From Lactuca virosa (lineage: Eukaryota > Streptophyta > Magnoliopsida > Asterales > Asteraceae), in assembly GCA_928212115.1 (NCBI GenBank), contig CAKMRJ010000001.1, positions 179,006,764 to 179,070,763 on the forward strand: a DNA stretch of 64,000 bases, in the 5' to 3' direction. The notes under the pieces were generated by a model that saw only the letters and a program-made list of their open reading frames with translations, searched no databases and was not told the DNA's origin. The translations under genes and the position numbers were made by a program. The stretch's first letter is position 1; every line of letters starts with the position of its first letter. This document shows positions 47,260 through 58,039 of the stretch, one piece after another.

Positions 47260-47264
47260 AGCAT
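47260..47264. repeat. SireB target-site duplication, right
   Basis: AGCAT, identical to 33842-33846. Confidence 0.92.
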
Positions 47265-47304
47265 GAATGAAAACACAAAGCATCAAATACAACAGAAACC
47301 AAGC

Positions 47305-47320
47305 AAGGCTCTGATACCAC
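47305..47320 (-). other. CopH primer-binding site
   Basis: Minus strand GTGGTATCAGAGCCTT next to the LTR. The 40 bp to its left (47265-47304) are the start of the CopH leader, split from the rest by SireB. Confidence 0.9.
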
Positions 47321-48106
47321 TGATGGGTTTTATACAACAGAACTATCCTATATGCTCATACAAAAACCCTAATGCTTGGATCTAGGCTTCTCTATTGTAC
47401 GTGCAATTCATCAAAGACTTGAGAACCCTAATATAGCATACATTGAAATCGAAATCTATAACGAACTAGTTTAGATGATACCTTTCAATGGTTGCAAGAA
47501 TCATTTGACCTTCAAGAAGCTTAGTGTCACAAGTGTAACACCTCTAATGGCTCACAAAGACCACAAGCAAGAGAAATGATGTATAGGAGAAAGGATGAGA
47601 GGCAAAAATCGGCTCCAAGCTTCCAAGGGATCAAGTGGCCGATTTTGCTAGCCCTAAGGGTCCTTATATACTTGAGCTTCTAGGGTTTCAGTCAAAACCC
47701 TAATTGGATGACTTAGGCCCTAAGTAACTTGAGAACCTTCTGGAATAAGGCCTCCTTGGACGAAATTAAGATGGACTCCTCCTTAATTTCGTCCATGCCC
47801 TAATCCATCAGGATTCTCATCCTAATATCAACTATCACACAATTGACAGTTCTAGTCCCCTTTAATTAATTAATGTCTTTTAGCCACAAAATTAATTCTT
47901 AATTAATTCTTGTCTAATATTAATTAAACTATATGATTTATCTTTTAATATATTATTCATATAATATATTAATAAATCATCATAACCTCTCTTTCTCCAT
48001 AAATCATCCTATCAAGTTGCTTTGGTGAAGGCAACCCAAAAGGACCATGCACAACCGGGTCAATTACATAACAAATATAGTTACGGGCTTAGACACTAAT
48101 CCAACA
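47321..48106 (-). repeat. CopH 5' LTR (786 bp)
   Basis: TG...CA ends (plus strand TGATGGGTTTTATACAACAG to TAATCCAACA). Pairs with 18846-19605. Confidence 0.92.
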
Positions 48107-48220
48107 ATCCACACTCAAAGGGGTTCTAAGTCTCTCTTTCCCAAAGGCCCTAAGCCTTATCATAACTGGTCTTCGATTCACGGCCCTGAATTATGAAACG
48201 ATTTGAAACATGGTGTTACA
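48107..48220 (-). repeat. Gypsy LTR (GypL), 5' terminal piece
   Basis: Minus strand starts TGTAACACCATG at 48220 and reads CATAATTCAGGGCCGTG, matching the start of the + strand LTR at 58040 (TGTAACATCATG..TTCAGGGCCATGG). It is the missing 5' end of the LTR whose other piece is 16952-18845, so CopH inserted about 114 bp into that LTR. Confidence 0.75.
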
Positions 48221-51200
48221 AAAAGCCTTGGGTACCTAAGTCTCTTTAATTAAATGTAGGTGTTATGTGACGAGCAACATGATGAGAATTGGTATATCGA
48301 TAATGGACGCTCTCATGACATGATTGAAAGGAAGGAGAACCTGAGATATTTTAGAAAACTTGACAACGCTAGAGTAGTGAAATTACTAATGGGAAATTTA
48401 CATTTAATCGAGTTTCTTATGTCGAAGGATTGAAGCACAATCTTATAAGCATATCGCCACTGGTTAGTGGAATACGAAATCGAGTTTTGTTTGATGAAGA
48501 AGGGAGTGTCATTTCAAACAAAGTATCGAAAGAAGTTTTGCTAAAGTTAAAGAGAAAGGGGGATATATACACTTTGGACATTAAACCACTCATTGATTTA
48601 CCCTCAGTTTGCTTACTATCGAGGGCTTCTTCTGATCTAAGTTGGCTTTGGCATCAAAGAATTTCTCATCTTAATTTCAAAAATATGAATAAACTTGTTT
48701 TAAATGATTTAGTTCAAGGTTTGTCTATTCTTAAATTTGAAAATAATTCTTTGTGAGCAGCGAGTGAATAAGGAAAACAACATTAACAAGGACATCCAAT
48801 CATCATAGAGTCGAAGATTGTTGAACCTTTGGAACTTTTACATGTTGAATTATGTGGACCTTTCTATGTTGAGTCAAATAATGGGAAGAAGTATATCTTG
48901 GTCATAGTAGATGATTTTTCACGTTTTACATGGGTTCATTTTCTTTAACAAAAATCTGAGACTGCTCAAGTGATGATTGATTTTATCAAAAGCATTAAAA
49001 TGAGTTTAAAGAAGAAAGCTTGACGAATCAAAAGTGATAATGGATCAGAATTCAAAAATCAACCTTTTGATTCATTCTTGACGAATATTTGAATTTCTCA
49101 TAATTTTTCTTCTCCTTACACACCTCAACAAAATAGAGTAGTAAAAAGGAGAAATTGATCGTTGTGTGAAGCACATAGAACAATGGTTACATATGCAGAT
49201 CTACCTCAATATTTAAGGGTTGGGACTGTTTATACGACTTGTTTCAATAAATATATTCATCGAATATTTAATATTACTCCTTATGAAATCATTAACAAAA
49301 GAAAACCAAATGTTAAATTTTCAATATTTTTGGTTGCAAGTGTTTTATTATAAATTCGAAAGATCATCTTTCAAAAGTTCAAGCCAAAGCTGAAAAAGGA
49401 ATATTTCTTGGATACTCACACAATTCAGTGACATATCGAGTGTGAATAAAAGGAGAAGAAAGATTGAAGAATCATTTAATTTGAGCTTTGATTTTTATCA
49501 AGTCAAGTGAGTAGAACATGAGTTTCCTCAAAAATCAATTCTTTCTAATTCTATTTCTAATGACGCTTCTGAACAAATGCTTACTTTTTACGTTAAATTT
49601 GATCTAATTTTTGGTATTCCTGATGGGGCAATCAATGCAGAGATGAATATTGAAGATAATCAAGTTCATGAGGCATCAAATATTCTGATGATTCCATATT
49701 CACTGATGTGCAATCAGATGAATGTGTAACTTTGACAACAAGTGCACATATCGAAGAATGCAGAACTTCGATACCAGTTTCAGTTGAGGGGAAGCAATTG
49801 CAAACTAAATCTCAAGTTGAGGTGGAGCAATTGATATCAAATGCTACTGTTGAGGGGGAGCAACATTTAGCCGATCCATGTGTTCAGGAGGAGCACGAAA
49901 GAACATCTTTCGAAAAAGTCAATCCTTTGTATGTCGAAGATGAACAAGATTATTAAGGTACTGAAAATATCCATAATGATATTAATGATAATCTTTTGGT
50001 TGCAGAGGATTCTTCAGATGTAGAAGAAATTTTTGAGGATGTTGATCTGGATTATGATCTATCATTTCCACCGATGGAGAAGTGGACTCGAAATCATCCG
50101 AAGGAACACGTTATTGGGGATCTTAATTCTGGTGTTTTACCAAGAGCTCAAATAAGAAAAAGAAATAAACTCTTAATGATCATCGATAACTTTGTATGTT
50201 TAATGTTTTTATTTCTAAAATTGAACCTAAGACAGTTAAGCATGCATTAGAACATCATGATTCAATTGTTGCAATGCAAGTTGAATTTGCTAAGTTCGAT
50301 AGAAATAAAGTGTGGTGGTTGATTCTTAAACCAGAAGATGTTTATGTGGTTGGTATTAAATGGGTTTTTAAAAATAAAGTTGATAAAGAAGGAAATGTTG
50401 TTCACAATAAAGCAAGATTAGTGGTAAAAGGTTATAGTCTACAAGAAGGTATTGATTATGATGCAACCTTATCTCCCATTGAAAGACTCGAAGCTGTTAG
50501 AATTTTTCTTGCGTATGTAGCTCAAAAGAACTTTGACGCGTACCAAATGGATGTCAAGTGTGCATTTCTCAATGCTGTCCTTGAAGAAACTGTATATGTT
50601 GAATAACCACCTGAATTTGTGAATGATAAGTTTCCTAATCATTTTTATATACTCGATAAAGTTGTTTATTGTTTAAAACAAGCACCAAGGGCATGGTATG
50701 CAACATTAACCATTTTTTTTTTTTGAAAATCTCTAAATTTAAGCTAGGGTCAGTTGATCCCACATTATTACGAAAGAAAGTTGGGGATCATCTTATGCTT
50801 GTTCAAATTTATGTAGAAGATATGATTTTTGGTTCACTGATGCTGATTTATCAAAGGAATTTGAAGATTTGATGTGATGTCAGTTTGAGATGAGCATGAT
50901 GGGAAATATTAATTACTTTTGGGGTTTAACATTCACCAAAGTAAAGAAGGAAACTTTATTAATCAAGAGAATTACATGAAGAATTTACTTGAAATATTTG
51001 GGATGTAGAATTGTTTAGATGCACGAGTACCCATGGTTGTTGGAACAAGATTAAATCCATCTTTGGAAAAACCTACTGTTGATATGAGGATGTATCGAAG
51101 CATGACAGGTTCTTTGTTATATTTGACTTCCAGTTAACCTAATATCATGTTTTCGGTGTGTAATTGTGCCATGTATCAATAAAATCCAAGGGAACTCCAT

Positions 51201-51770
51201 CTTGATGCTGTCAAAAATATCTTTCGATATCTACATCGAACTCCATGTATGGGATTTGGTATCCAGCAAATACAAAATTTTTTATTCAAGCATATTCAGA
51301 TCCAAACTTGGGAGGGTGTCAACTTGATACAAAAAGGTACAAGTAATGGTTATCAATCTCTTGATGGGAGGCTTGTGAGTTGGAAGTCGAAGAAGCAGAA
51401 AACTGTCTCAATATTTACATCATAGGCTGAGTATATTGTTGTTTCATACTGTACTTCACAAGTGATCTCGATTCAAAGTCAACTACCTGACTATGAAATC
51501 AACATGAAGAAAATTCCTTTGTTTTGTGACTCTTAAAAGGCAATTCACATATGTAATAATTCAGTTCAACATTAAAAAACAAAACATATTGCTCTGCGAT
51601 ACAATTTAATCAAAGATCATGTTGGAGATGGAAATATCGAAGTTCATTTTTTTAATACCTCCGATCAACTTGCAAATATTTTCACAAAAAATGTTGATGA
51701 AAAATATTTCATGAGAATTTTAAATGGATTAGGAATGATGGAAGCTTGTTATGTTCCAAAATCTAACTGA
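48221..51770 (+). pseudogene. pol: SireD pol remnant
   Basis: Protease is degraded (YIDNGRSHDMI for the expected DSGCSRHMT). GAG-pre-integrase and HHCC: 48430-48756 with LWHQRISHLNFKNMNK. Integrase core near 48830-49150 is littered with stops; 49162-49353 has NITPYEIINKRKPN. RT 50196-50606 has MFNVFISKIEPKTVK, VGIKWVFKNKVDK and QMDVKCAFLN; the catalytic box at 50810-50821 reads YVED instead of YVDD. RNase H (51390-51770) is recognisable from the HIALRY..IKDHV region. The PPT-like array at 49786-49894 sits between integrase and RT. Confidence 0.85.
49786..49894 (+). repeat. PPT-like array inside SireD pol
   Basis: GAGGGGAAG, GAGGTGGAG, GAGGGGGAG (49852-49860) and CAGGAGGAG, partly decayed, in frame as VEGK/VEVE/VEGE/VQEE. 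Confidence 0.7.
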
Positions 51771-52044
51771 TATTTTCATCTTAGATATCGATGGTTTTTG
51801 CGAACTTCAATGGCACTGGACTATTCAGAAATTACTGTTCACAATCAGTGCTTCGACTTTTTTCGATTTCGACAGTTGCTCTGAATTATTCAACGATATT
51901 GGTTTATAATTAAAGTCTTGGTATGATTTTTTTTCAATTCAAAAAGATTTTCTTTATTTCTGTCTTTTTTTGACAATTCAAAAACCACAAAAAGATTTTC
52001 TTTATTTTTTCTTTTCTTGAAAAATCAAAAAGCTCAAAAAGATC

Positions 52045-52086
<42 letters not shown>

Positions 52087-52508
52087 TTTATAAATTGTGT
52101 TGACAAAATTCAATTTTTTTTTCTTTTCTAAAATATTTTCAAAAATCCAAAAAGATTTCTCTTTCATTTTTTTTTTCATTTTTATAACTTGTGGGCATCT
52201 AAATTTCTATTAAAATATGCTATTTATTTGCATGCAACAATGAAGTCAAAGGGATCAGGTATCGTTCGATATAAAATGACTATTTAAGTGTCCCTAGAAG
52301 CATGCTTCAACATGTTGACCTAAGCCTTATCGATTCTCTGTTTGCGAAGCCTTAATGAAATTTCTTGTTTCAAGAATTTCTTTCAAATAGATCGAGCTAC
52401 CCTTCTCTACTCATGTTGGAGTTTAGAGATATCTACTTAGTCATTATTTTATAGCAGAGGTACTGTGACTCTGTTAAACAATCTTATCATTCTTACACTT
52501 AGACACCC
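51771..52508 (+). other. SireD post-pol non-coding region
   Basis: Contains ATTACTGTTCA and GTGCTTCGACTT (51829-51860), A/T-rich degenerate repeats (51930-52170), a (TTA)n run, and the GTGTCCCTAGAAGCATGC block (52290-52307). Same order as SireA 5692-6330. Confidence 0.7.
52046..52085. repeat. (TTA)n microsatellite
   Basis: About 13 TTA units inside the SireD post-pol repeat. Confidence 0.9.
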
Positions 52509-52967
52509 TGTTGGGTCTAAAATATGGTTTATACTTTGCTTTTCTAGGCTTTTGTAGTTTTCGGTCTAGGGGCCGAAAACATTATTGGGTTTTAATTGTA
52601 GCTTGGACCGAAATCACATGTGATTTTGGTCTAGCTATTGGGTTTTGGGCTTGGGGTTTAGTCTATATGTATAAATAGGGTGGAAGAGGCGTGTTTTAGG
52701 AGTCCGGACCAAGGAGGGGACATTTTCGGTCAAGGAAGGAGCTACCATTTCATATCTTGGGGTTCTAGAGAGACAAAGTAAGAGAGAACATTTGTGTGTG
52801 TATGAATCTTATGTAACCAGATCACATTGAATATCATTGATACATTGAAGATTCATCTTGTTGTTCTTCTTCTTATTCTCCATTCTATCTTGCATCATCT
52901 ACTTGATTGGGATTCCGCACCATCAAGTGGATCGGATTGATACGTCAAGCAAATTTAGGGACTTTCA
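52509..52967 (+). repeat. ElemE 5' LTR
   Basis: 459 bp, TGTTGGGTCTAAAAT to GGGACTTTCA; TATA candidate TGTATAAATAGGG near 52669. Confidence 0.93.
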
Positions 52968-53741
52968 GTTGGTATCAGAGCTTGGATCGTATCAATCATT
53001 TTGGCAAGATCTTGAACGTTTTTGGATTTTTTTCTTGAAGGTTTTTGCGTTTTTGATTTGTTTTTGAAAAAATATTGGGTGTTTGTTCTTCGTGTTCTTC
53101 ATAAAATTGAATTTTAGATCGACTATTGCACCTAAAAAGTTGAAAAAACGTGTTTTTTTGGATGAAATTGCGAGATCCCAGCGGCCATTTTCGCACAAGG
53201 AGTAGCTTTTCCGAGGAGTTTTCGGCCGATAACGAGGTTGCGGTCGGAAACGGTTTGCGGTGGAGCGGGGTGCGAGGCTTTCAGTGGAGCGTGGCTTCGC
53301 AGGTTTTCGGCCTTGGACGTTTTCGGTTCGCAAGTTTTCGGTTAGCAACCTTTTTCGATCAGCAGCTCTTTTCGGTCAGCGGGTGCGAGAGTTCTCGGTC
53401 AGCGTAAGAGGCTTCTCATTTTCGGTCTAAATTTCGTTTTTTTTGACATTTTTGGCCCAAAAATCAATTTTTCGAATTTATAAATTCTCTTTTTTGACAT
53501 AAAGCTTTGACTTTCGATTTTTGACTTTTGTCCTTAAAAATTGACTTTGAATTTCAAGTTTGACCTTTGACTTTAAACTTTGACTTTTTTCGTTTAACTT
53601 TCAAATTTTCATGTTTGGCTTTTCGGTTTGACTTTTTAAGTTTGACTTTCGGTTTGACTTTCAAGTTTGACTTTTCAAGATTGACTTTCGAGGTTTCTAA
53701 TGAAAGGGCATTTTCAAGTCAAATGGTATTTTTGGTAAACA
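52968..53741 (+). other. ElemE leader
   Basis: PBS GTTGGTATCAGAGCTTGG at 52968-52985. Two compositional zones follow: 53200-53430 with recurrent TTTTCGGTC words, and 53500-53700 with a run of degenerate GTTTGACTTTC repeats. No start codon with a credible frame until 53742. Confidence 0.75.
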
Positions 53742-55173
53742 ATGAGTTCCTCAATCACTAAGGGTAATGAAACTTCATGTTCTCAATCTTGTGAAGCTAC
53801 AATTAAGTTTCTTCGTGATCAAATCGACATATTAAAAAGAGAAAATGAGGACCTTAAATATGAAGGATATACACTTAACAAGACCCAAAAACCTCTGAAA
53901 GAACAATTAGAAGCAAAAACCAAGGACTTTAGAAAACTTCAAGAAGAATACATTAACAAATATGAAAATTACAACTATGTTAAAAGGGAAATTGCCAAAT
54001 TAACTGCCGAACTTGATGCATTAAAAGCTAAATATAAAGATGTTGAATTCAATTTTAAGAAATTTGACGTGTCAAGTGAGGTAGTTGCATCCATGATTGA
54101 AAAATAATTAAAGTTTAAAGATAATCAAAATAAGGGTCTAGGGTATCATAGTGTTCCACCTCCCTTCAATGACAACTATACCCCACACCTTGAAATAAAC
54201 GAGCAAGAGACACCTACTCAGTGTGGCCAAACCCCTGAACCAGTTTCAGTTAAGACTGAACAATCAGGGCCAACTGAGGGTGTTGAGATGAAGGATACTA
54301 ATGATTCAATTTCATGTGCAGGTAAAGTAGTGGAAGATGAGGACAAGGAGAACATAATTAATTCTAGTTCTGTTGACTGTCAAACAAATGTCTCCTTGAA
54401 CTCTTAATCTTTTGCTTCTAATTCAGTCTCTTCTAATAAACATGATGTGAGTAAATACAGGCCTCCAAAAACAAGCGAAACAGACTGCTTGATGCAAGTG
54501 TGCTTTTGGGAACAATCAGAGACAAGGAAAATACACGCCACCAGGGGCAGGCGATAAACAACTCCTACGTGAAGAAACATACATGTTTCCACTGTGGAAC
54601 ACCTAGACACATTGGCAGAAATTGTCCAAATCAGGCGTATGTTCCCTACTATGCATAAGGTTGGCAGAACGCACAAAGATGAAGATTTTCAAAAAGAAAC
54701 CCTTCGAGGTCACAATCGCGCAATGGTGACTGGAACTCGAAAAAGGCCAAGAATCCAACTCCCAAGAACAAAGAATGTCTTCCAAGAAGTCCAGTTCAAT
54801 AGATGCTCCAATGAAACCAAGACTGGTTAGCTCAAAGTCATCTCGGCAATCAACTTCTACTTCAAAAGCAAGTGATAAGGCATCCATCCGAACAAATAAT
54901 AAATGGGTTAAACTCGACTACAGATGGGTACCAAAGGTTCATAATCCCAAATCATCAAATGATTCTAGTATTTCTTCATCTTCTGTTTGTGATGAGCAGG
55001 ATATGTCATGGGAGACAGTACCTTGCAAAGATGACAAAGGTGAACCCAATTTCAAAATAGGAGGGTTCCTAAGACCAACTAATCCCGCACTCTGTGTTGG
55101 AGCAGCTATGTGTCCTTTGCGGGAAAGGAAGAAAGGAAAGGATCACAAATGGGGTTTGTACTTAACGATGTGA
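53742..55173 (+). pseudogene. gag: ElemE gag C-terminal half (coiled coil, zinc knuckle, linker)
   Basis: The first frame (53742-54107) is a Lys/Glu-rich coiled coil of about 120 residues. The reading continues past a TAA at 54105 with KGLGYHSVPPPFNDNY, a motif seen in copia polyproteins upstream of the zinc knuckle. The CCHC knuckle CFHCGTPRHIGRNC is encoded at about 54574-54615 in another frame, with stops on both sides. The last piece (54775-55173) has NNKWVKLDYRWVPK, then CPLRERKKGKDHKWGL, where copia polyproteins normally enter the protease active site. It stops there. The UBN2 capsid half and all of pol are absent. Confidence 0.75.
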
Positions 55174-57386
55174 AGAATTTTTTGATCTGTTCTGAGATTA
55201 AAATATGCGTGCTATTCTTAGACCATCTGGATGCAACTTCCATTAGTGAATTACGGTTTGAGTTTTCTTCCCGATACTCCTAAGTTTCTCTTAAAATGAT
55301 TCGTTTTGAGGATAATACTTTTTATTTTCTTTCTCTCCTATGCACAAATTAAGGGGAGAAATCAAAATACAAAAAATTATAAAAACAAAAATCCAAAAAT
55401 ATGTCCTTATGGTTTTTTCTTTTGTAAGTGTTATTATGGAAGTGATATGAAGCTTAGTGTTAAAGGGAAATCTGAAATTCGTGTAATGCACTAAAGCTGA
55501 ATTGTCTAGACTCTATGTTCAATGTACTGGTAGGCACAAATGATTTAAAAGGACTAGACATAGATTGACAATTAAAGGACTTGACTGTGTTAACTCCTCT
55601 GGACTTAGATAGTTTCGTTTGGACTAACCATGCGACGCTTGGGTAGATTGAGCAGTGAGATAAACATAGGAACCTGCATGATACACTAAATTTAGATGTA
55701 TATAGAATTGTGTTTTAACATTTCCTCGATGTACGAACTTATGTCCTTAATTTCGGTACTGATAGGGCGACTGGGGGAGCTGATAAAGTAGGTCTGTAGG
55801 AAATTATTTTCTTGCTTTCTATCTGTCAGTCATATGTTACCTCCCGTGCGTGATTGGAACACATCCGACCTGCAATGCAACATATGCAACTCTATCACTA
55901 TGTATCTCCTTATCTATGCAATTATTTCTATCTGTTAGCCATATGTTGTCCCCTCTACGTGATCGGAAGATCCGACCTGGGACACAACATATGCACCCTA
56001 CTAGCTCTATAACCCTCTATCTATGTTAGTCATATGTTGTTCCCTCTGTGTGATCGAAAGACCTCCGACCTGGGATAAAACATATGCATTTCTATATCTA
56101 TCTTCTCTCTTAATAATTGAATACTCACCTAAAGTAAGGTATTCTTTGGAAGTTCTTGATTACCGGGGTATGTCGGGAAGTGGGGAACACATTCTAGTAC
56201 ATCTAAAATTGAACCATTTAAAATGTTGTATGTTGGTCTCACTGCTAAATTTAAGTGGACAACAATATCCTTGGTCGTTGTCAGGTAAATGGTCCATTTA
56301 GGAATATAGCTCATAATGACTTGTCACTTCTAATCTGTCGAATTTGTCAATATCCTTTGTGTTTAAGTGGATCACAATATCGGTGATTGACCAGATCTAG
56401 ACATTCAATTGTGTGCTGATAAACGATATCGAATTGCTTGACAACTTTGATCACCAAAAGTCTTAAATAGTTATTATTTTTGTTCTTTGTTAAATTTGTT
56501 CCTAGTTCTCATCTATGCACAAATTTAGGGGGAGAATTAAAAATTTTAAAAATCAAACAAAAATCAGAAATTAAAAATTCCAAAAATATGTTTATTTTCA
56601 GAAAAATAAAAAATCCAAAATATTTTTGTTTTACTTTTGAGTGTATTTTACTTTTGTTTTTTTTTACTTCTTAGTGATTTCTTCTGTGTGCTAAGTTTTA
56701 TTTTACTTTTGTTTTTATGTCATTTGTCTTGAAAGCCGAATCTAAAAATCAGGGAAATCAAAGGAAGAAGAGACTCAAGGAGACTGTATCGGAACTTTCT
56801 GAGCCAAGACTGGGTCCTTGAACAACTGTGGTGAGAAGGATTTTTCATAACTTTGTGATCCACAGGGACTTTTTAGTCATTTGTTATTTTTCAAGGCGCA
56901 ACAGTGATCACTGAAGAATTCTCATTCGAAGGAACAAGAAATGAAGATTATTTTTCAACATACAATTTTTCAACTCCAGAAGCAAGGTGAAGCTGTATTT
57001 GAAGATTATGTGACAGATTGCATTGAAGCCTCCTCAATCAATTTGCTGCTATGTATGAACCTGCTAAAGTGATCCAGAAGAATCGGTCTCTCTGTTATTC
57101 TCTCTGAAATATTCTCAAAGCTGAAGGTGCTAATTTTCAAGAATCCATACAAGAAGCTTCCACACCCAATGTGCTTTCAAAGTTAAATTTTTGAAGAAAA
57201 TTCCAACTGTTCAAGATGAAGTTATTCACATAGAAGATTCATATGTTCATCTTGAAGTTGTGAAGAAATTGAAGATAAAGACGCTGAAGCCAAGCACAAA
57301 GCGAAGATTGACAAGAAAAGCAAGCTACAAACCTAGGGGAGTTTGTTAGGTCAAATGAAAACAAAGCTATAAACCAAGGGGGAGAT
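55174..57386 (+). other. ElemE 3' non-coding region
   Basis: 2.2 kb without a domain. It holds two copies of an approximately 95-bp repeat with a PPT-like core (55337-55430 with AAATTAAGGGGAGAA; 56513-56605 with AAATTTAGGGGGAGAA), a triple hairpin repeat (55831-56086), and the functional PPT at 57374-57386. Confidence 0.75.
55820..56095 (+). repeat. Three hairpin-forming repeats in ElemE
   Basis: Copies at 55831-55886, 55940-55993 and 56031-56086. Each begins CATATGTT and ends AACATATG, with inner arms such as GTCCC..GGGAC in copy 2, and a shared inner GTG.GATYGRAA..TCCGACCTG. Spacing is 91-109 bp. Confidence 0.85.
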
Positions 57387-57847
57387 TGTTGGGTCTAAAA
57401 TATGGTTTATACTATGCTTTTCTAGGCTTTTGTAGTTTTCGGTCTAGGGGCCGAAAACATTATTGGGTTTAACTATAGCTTGGACCAAAATCACATGTGA
57501 TTTCGGTCTAGCTATTGGGTTTTGAGCTTGGGATTTAGTCTATATGTATAAATAGGGTGGAAGAGGCGTGTTTAGGAGTCCAGACTAAGGATGGAACATT
57601 TTTGGTCAAGGAAGGAGCTACCATTGTCATATCTTGGGGTTCTAGAGAGAGAATGTAAGAGAGAACATTTATGTGTGTATGAATCTTATGTAACTGTATC
57701 ATATTGAATATCATTGATACATTGAAGATTCATCTTGTTCTTCTTGTTCTTCTTCTTCTCCATTCTATCTTGCATCATCCACTTGATTGGGATTCCGCAC
57801 CATCAAGTGGATCAGATACATACATCAAGCAAATTTGGGGACTTACA
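57387..57847 (+). repeat. ElemE 3' LTR
   Basis: 461 bp, same TGTTGGGTCTAAAAT start, ends GGGACTTACA. Confidence 0.93.
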
Positions 57848-58039
57848 CACCCAATGACGCATATCCCAAGACATCTCTAGTAAAAAAAACAACTAGGATG
57901 TAGGTGTGCTAGAACTTTGTGTTTATGATCTGGAATATATTAAACAGTGATGATATTGAGACCTACAAACCATTGCCTTTTCAAGGAATTGACGGTGGAC
58001 GATTCATTGTTCTATTTTTTAACAAAGGAATTGACGGAT
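57848..58039 (+). mobile_element. SireD, right part
   Basis: Starts with the CACCC duplication and continues the post-pol non-coding region. AAGGAATTGACGG occurs twice (57983-57995 and 58025-58037), matching the block of SireA and SireB. Cut at 58040 by a gypsy LTR. Confidence 0.7.

Larger units (their letters stand above)
18846..48106 (-). mobile_element. CopH: Ty1/copia element split by two large insertions
   Basis: LTRs at 18846-19605 (3', left) and 47321-48106 (5', right) differ by roughly 25 positions by eye. Between them, in minus order: PBS, leader, gag, protease, integrase start, [22857-30980 insertion], integrase, RT, RNase H, PPT. SireB (33847-47259) is inserted in the leader. With insertions removed it is about 7.7 kb. 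It sits inside a gypsy LTR. A duplication at its outer ends cannot be checked because the left LTR has lost its first 20-25 bases. Confidence 0.85.
48221..52508 (+). mobile_element. SireD: decayed Sirevirus pol and 3' non-coding region, left part
   Basis: Begins inside the KPWVPK segment before protease, where the gypsy LTR abuts, and runs through protease, integrase, RT, RNase H and the post-pol region. It is far more decayed than SireA or SireB (many in-frame stops), so it is the oldest Sirevirus here. It continues at 57848-58039 after ElemE. Confidence 0.85.
52509..57847 (+). mobile_element. ElemE: gag-only non-autonomous LTR element, 5.3 kb
   Basis: LTRs 52509-52967 and 57387-57847, PBS GTTGGTATCAGAGC, PPT CCAAGGGGGAGAT, and a 5-bp CACCC duplication (52504-52508 and 57848-57852). 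The only coding sequence is the C-terminal half of a gag with coiled coil and zinc knuckle; no protease, integrase, RT or RNase H. This is the arrangement described as TR-GAG elements. The LTRs differ by several percent by eye, older than SireB. Confidence 0.9.

Noticed and set aside
51934..52179. Poly-Asn 81-codon minus-strand frame
   Set aside because: Translation of a (TTA)n microsatellite.
55291..55494. Short frames on both strands near 55300-55490
   Set aside because: A/T-rich non-coding tail of ElemE with no domain.
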